18,019 nucleotides of DNA from Aurantimonadaceae bacterium (GTDB taxonomy: Bacteria; Pseudomonadota; Alphaproteobacteria; Rhizobiales; Rhizobiaceae), in contig QIIJ01000038.1 of assembly GCA_003232595.1 (NCBI GenBank), positions 1 through 18,019 of the forward strand, read 5' to 3'. Under the pieces are notes generated by a model. The model was given only the letters and a program-made list of their open reading frames with translations. It searched no databases and was not told the origin of the DNA. The position numbers were made by a program, and so were the translations under genes. Position 1 is the first letter of the stretch. Every line of letters starts with the position of its first letter. Of this stretch, positions 15,276 through 18,019 are shown in pieces.

Positions 15276-15898
15276 CTGGCAGCCATCCTGTCACCGAGCA
15301 TAATAATGATTTCTTCTGCAATGGCATCGCGCGAGATGTCACGCGACATAAAATGATGATCTGCCTTGCTGTATAGCGGATTTCTCTCCACAAGCAGATT
15401 TTCGATTACCGCTCGGGGGTCGGCCTGCTTGAGCAGCGGGCGGGTTTTACGCCTTGAAACCCGTTGCATAATGAGATCGATTTCGGCATCGAGCCAGATC
15501 GAAATTGCGGACTTTGAAATCGCCCGTCTGGTGTCTGCATCGACAAATGCACCCCCGCCGGTCGAAAGAATTTGGCTTTCCTCTTTCAGCAATCTGGCAA
15601 TGACCCTGCGTTCTCCGGCGCGAAAATAGGGTTCGCCGAATTTGTCGAATATTTCTGCGACGCTCAAATTGGCGGCCCGTTCGATCTCGGCGTCGGCGTC
15701 GACAAATGGCAGGCTCAGTAATCTGGCAACACGCTTGCCGATTGTTGATTTGCCAACCCCCATAATGCCGACAAACACAATTGATCGCCCGTCAAGCCCG
15801 TTTCGAATGGCTTTGATCGCATTGCCAAGAGTTTTTTGGCTCGCCGAATCGTCTTGTTTGTCGCGCGGGGCGCGGGTCGCAGGAATTGCACCGCTCAT
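15272..15898 (-). CDS. aroK: Shikimate kinase
   Basis: Shikimate kinase phosphorylates shikimate at O3 with ATP. The 208 residues exceed the ~173 of the E. coli enzyme because of a polar N-terminal extension of about 37 residues, which I know as common in alphaproteobacterial AroK. The P-loop GIMGVGKST is at 44-52, the shikimate/Mg motif FVDAD at 65-69, FRAGE around Arg93, and the glycine triplet STGGGAF at 112-118. The RKTRPLL lid region follows. It is the first gene of the minus-strand operon with aroB and the corC-like gene. Only a weak GGAAAA site precedes the start, so an internal start after the extension cannot be excluded. Confidence 0.96.
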   Translation of the reverse strand: MSGAIPATRAPRDKQDDSASQKTLGNAIKAIRNGLDGRSIVFVGIMGVGKSTIGKRVARLLSLPFVDADAEIERAANLSVAEIFDKFGEPYFRAGERRVIARLLKEESQILSTGGGAFVDADTRRAISKSAISIWLDAEIDLIMQRVSRRKTRPLLKQADPRAVIENLLVERNPLYSKADHHFMSRDISRDAIAEEIIIMLGDRMAAR

Positions 15899-15937
15899 GG
15901 TTTGGTTTTCCGGTTGGAAATATTATCTTGAAAGATT

Positions 15938-15967
15938 GTTATAGATAGGGGGATCGCATCTTGCCAA
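15938..15967 (-). promoter_or_regulatory. Candidate promoter of the aroK-aroB-corC operon
   Basis: Read on the minus strand, TTGGCA (15962-15967) and TATAAC (15938-15943) each match the sigma-70 consensus in five of six positions, with an 18-base spacer. The -10 lies 40 bases before the aroK start codon. Confidence 0.45.
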
Positions 15968-15989
15968 TTTTTTCTTATCTGCACATAAC
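15961..15989 (+). promoter_or_regulatory. Candidate promoter of the small membrane protein and xerD
   Basis: TTGCCA (15961-15966) matches the -35 consensus in five of six positions and CATAAC (15984-15989) the -10 in four of six, with a 17-base spacer. It shares its -35 bases with the opposite-strand aroK promoter candidate. Confidence 0.3.
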
Positions 15990-16044
15990 AGGGAGCGATT
16001 CGGTAAACAGCGGAATTGCTTTGACATGGTGTTGGAGAGGTTTT

Positions 16045-16188
16045 GTGCCCAGCCTGATCCGTTTACTTGTTGTTATCGGTGTAATCGGCGGCCTTGTCTA
16101 TGGCGGAATGTTGGCGCTTGCCTGGACAGTTGAACCAAAACAACGGGAAATGACAATCAAGATTCCCTCCAAACGCATCAATAAATAG
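16045..16188 (+). CDS. Small single-pass membrane protein, 47 residues
   Basis: A GTG at 16045 preceded by GGAGAGG (16034-16040) opens 47 codons. The frame is open from 15961, but the segment before the GTG has no ribosome site and covers the promoter area. After a short basic start (PSLIRLL), one hydrophobic segment at about 5-29 contains a glycine-rich IGVIGGLVYGG run. A charged C-terminal tail follows (EPKQREMTIKIPSKR). The likely topology is one inner-membrane helix. Small proteins of this kind lie between aroK and xerD in Rhizobiales as I recall. Their function is unknown. xerD starts 8 bases after its stop, so the two are probably co-transcribed. Confidence 0.65.
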   Translation: MPSLIRLLVVIGVIGGLVYGGMLALAWTVEPKQREMTIKIPSKRINK

Positions 16189-16195
16189 GCCCTGT

Positions 16196-17134
16196 ATGGT
16201 GCCACGCAATAAATTTCTGATTGAAGCTTTCATTGAAATGCTCAGTGCGGAGCGCGGGGCATCGGAAAATACATTGTCCTCCTATTGCAGGGATCTTGAT
16301 GATTTTGACGACCACTGCGCTACGAGTGGTGCTTCTTTTGTGGCGGTTGATGCCGGTATTATCCGCAGCTATCTGTCCAGCCTTGCCAAACGGCACTATG
16401 CCGCATCCTCTCAGGCTCGAAAACTCTCGACATTGCGACAGTTTTTTAAATTTCTGTACAGCGATGGTATTCGCAACGATGATCCCACCGGGACGCTTGA
16501 ATCACCCAGACAGGGCAGGCCGCTGCCAAAGGTCTTGAGTGAACAGGATGTGGATGTCCTCATGACTGTGGCAGAAAATGAAACGAATAACACAGATGCG
16601 GGACCGCTGCTGAGATTACGCGCCAGGCGCACCCGCGCTATGCTGGAAACACTTTATGCAACAGGCATGCGGGTTTCCGAGCTTGTTGCCCTGCCCGTTA
16701 CTGCAACGGCTGGGGATAAAAGGTTCCTGATCATTCGCGGTAAAGGCAACAAGGAACGCCTGGTACCGCTTACACAGATTGCCCGTGATGCAATGGCCGG
16801 CTATCTCAGCAGACGACTTGAGTTGGGCCGATACAAGGACAGTCCCTGGCTGTTTCCCTCTTCCGGCAAAAGCGGACATTTCACCCGACAGGCATTTGCC
16901 CGCGATCTGAAAGATCTTGCCGTTCGTTCCGGCCTTGCCCCGGCCAAAGTCTCTCCCCATGTTCTGCGTCATGCATTTGCCAGCCACCTGCTGCAAAACG
17001 GGGCTGATTTAAGAACGGTTCAACAATTGCTCGGGCACGCGGATATTTCCACCACGCAGATATACACCCATGTGCTGGATGAACGGTTGCGACAGCTGGT
17101 TGAGGATCATCATCCCCTGGCAAGACTTGATTAA
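16196..17134 (+). CDS. xerD: Tyrosine recombinase XerD
   Basis: XerD with XerC resolves chromosome dimers at dif. The 312 residues fit the family. A SAM-like core-binding domain (about 1-95) with the AERGASENTLSSYCRDL-type start precedes the catalytic domain. All active-site residues can be placed: Arg159 in ATGMRVSEL, Lys183 in RGKGNKERLVPL, His255 and Arg258 in HVLRHAFASHLL, His281 in LGHADISTTQ, and the nucleophile Tyr290 in IYTHV. Its position beside aroK and accA supports the housekeeping XerD rather than a phage integrase; XerC is the alternative within the family. No attachment site or mobile cargo is beside it. Confidence 0.92.
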   Translation: MVPRNKFLIEAFIEMLSAERGASENTLSSYCRDLDDFDDHCATSGASFVAVDAGIIRSYLSSLAKRHYAASSQARKLSTLRQFFKFLYSDGIRNDDPTGTLESPRQGRPLPKVLSEQDVDVLMTVAENETNNTDAGPLLRLRARRTRAMLETLYATGMRVSELVALPVTATAGDKRFLIIRGKGNKERLVPLTQIARDAMAGYLSRRLELGRYKDSPWLFPSSGKSGHFTRQAFARDLKDLAVRSGLAPAKVSPHVLRHAFASHLLQNGADLRTVQQLLGHADISTTQIYTHVLDERLRQLVEDHHPLARLD

Positions 17135-17252
17135 TCCCATGCTGCTTGACATTTGATGCACGGCAATCCACATCAGGCGCGTTGTGCCGGGTTATTGGTA
17201 TACCTGCGCAATCTGATCGCAACCTGTCCAGGCTCCAAGGCAAAATTCTTCC

Positions 17253-18019
17253 ATGCACAGCTTCCTCGAGTTTGAAAAATCTGTCGCAGACCTTCAGGGC
17301 CAGATACGTGAATTGCGTTCCATGGATACCAAGGACGATACTGTTGATGTTAGCGAGGAAATTGTCAGGCTTGAAAGCAAGGCCGCTCAGGCATTGGAGG
17401 ATCTTTACCGGAAACTGACGCCCTGGCAGAAAATGCAGGTTGCACGCCATCCCAATCGGCCGCATTTTTCTGAATATGTCGACGCACTGATTGAAGATTT
17501 TACCTCGCTTTCGGGAGACCGGAATTTTGCCGAAGATCATGCCTTACAGGCCGGGATTGGTCGTTTTAACGGTCAACCTGTTGCCATTATCGGCCACGAA
17601 AAAGGCAGCGATACAAAGTCGCGGCTGAAACATAATTTCGGCATGGCACGGCCCGAGGGCTACCGCAAGGTGGTGCGGATTGTTGATCTTGCAAACAGGT
17701 TTGACCTGCCGGTAATCACTCTGGTTGATACAGCTGGTGCCTATCCGGGCATTGGCGCGGAAGAGCGTGGGCAGGCGGAGGCGATTGCTCGCTCCACTGA
17801 GGCCTTCCTCAATGCCACCACCCCCATCGTTTCTGTGATCATCGGTGAGGGCGGGTCGGGTGGAGCTATTGCGATAGCCGCTGCAAACCGTGTTTTCATG
17901 CTGGAACACTCAATCTACAGCGTGATCTCGCCGGAAGGGGCTGCATCAATTTTATGGCGCGATCCAACCAGGGCAAAAGACGCTGCGACAAATATGAAGA
18001 TTACAGCTGAAGACATTTT
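17253..18019 (+). CDS. accA: Acetyl-CoA carboxylase carboxyltransferase subunit alpha, N-terminal part
   Basis: AccA forms the carboxyltransferase with AccD and makes malonyl-CoA for fatty acid synthesis. About 255 codons are visible before the right edge; the family is about 317 residues. The start MHSFLEFEKSVADLQ is followed by a helical N-terminal segment, then TPWQKMQVARHPNRP, and the crotonase-like core with NFGMARPEGYRKV, TLVDTAGAYPGIGAEERGQ and GEGGSGGAIAIAAANRV. A modest AAGG lies about 12 bases before the ATG. A 118-base gap separates it from xerD; I found no convincing promoter there. Confidence 0.96.
   Translation, partial: MHSFLEFEKSVADLQGQIRELRSMDTKDDTVDVSEEIVRLESKAAQALEDLYRKLTPWQKMQVARHPNRPHFSEYVDALIEDFTSLSGDRNFAEDHALQAGIGRFNGQPVAIIGHEKGSDTKSRLKHNFGMARPEGYRKVVRIVDLANRFDLPVITLVDTAGAYPGIGAEERGQAEAIARSTEAFLNATTPIVSVIIGEGGSGGAIAIAAANRVFMLEHSIYSVISPEGAASILWRDPTRAKDAATNMKITAEDI

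Noticed and set aside
15961..16044. TTG start giving a 75-residue version of the small membrane protein
   Set aside because: There is no ribosome site at 15961 and it overlaps candidate promoter elements; the GTG at 16045 has GGAGAGG at the right distance.
16196..17134. XerD as the integrase of a mobile element or integron
   Set aside because: The neighbours are housekeeping genes, and no attachment site, cassette array or phage gene is present; the motifs fit the chromosomal Xer recombinase.
17146..17174. TTGACA at 17146-17151 as the -35 box of an accA promoter
   Set aside because: No sequence resembling TATAAT occurs 16-18 bases downstream.
16881..17540. A 219-codon open frame on the minus strand across the end of xerD and the start of accA
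   Set aside because: It overlaps conserved motifs of both real genes and resembles nothing; it also spans their intergenic gap without a ribosome site.

Overview
The window looks like a chromosomal segment of an alphaproteobacterium, most likely of the Rhizobiales/Hyphomicrobiales type. This rests on the recognisable proteins and on the run corC-like / aroB / aroK / small membrane protein / xerD / accA, a gene order I know from that group. That is recall, not a search. Base composition looks close to even. No tRNA, rRNA, CRISPR array or insertion sequence was seen.

Layout. (1) Positions 1-1157, minus strand: the N-terminal half of the replication-restart helicase priA, running off the left edge. 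Divergent from it is a small transaldolase / fructose-6-phosphate aldolase gene (1225-1878). (2) Positions 1893-10631: a glycogen and alpha-glucan cluster interleaved with regulatory genes. A minus-strand response regulator fused to a PP2C/SpoIIE phosphatase (1893-3188) faces away from a plus-strand run: glgP, a STAS anti-sigma-antagonist-like protein, a truncated nucleotidyltransferase remnant, an RsbW-like ATPase/kinase, glgA and a TreZ-like GH13 enzyme. The 378-base divergent region carries three similar short dyads and a candidate promoter. (3) Positions 10632-12885: a 308-base non-coding stretch, with one doubtful 54-residue ORF and a perfect 17-base dyad, then a 644-residue protein with three putative Ig-like repeats and no signal peptide. 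(4) Positions 12886-15898, minus strand: CorC/HlyC-type membrane protein, aroB and aroK, joined by 4-base overlaps. (5) Positions 16045-18019, plus strand: a 47-residue single-pass membrane protein, xerD, and accA cut by the right edge.

How the genes may work together. The phosphatase, the STAS protein and the ATPase are the three parts of a partner-switching circuit (RsbU/RsbV/RsbW logic). They sit between genes for glycogen breakdown (glgP), synthesis (glgA) and glucan-to-trehalose conversion (TreZ-like), and no sigma factor gene is present. The inference is that a phosphorelay signal reaching the receiver domain changes STAS phosphorylation, and that the output acts on storage-glucan metabolism, either through a distant sigma factor or by direct contact with an enzyme. 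This is the most interesting system in the window. The other blocks are ordinary housekeeping genes: shikimate pathway, chromosome dimer resolution, fatty acid synthesis and replication restart.
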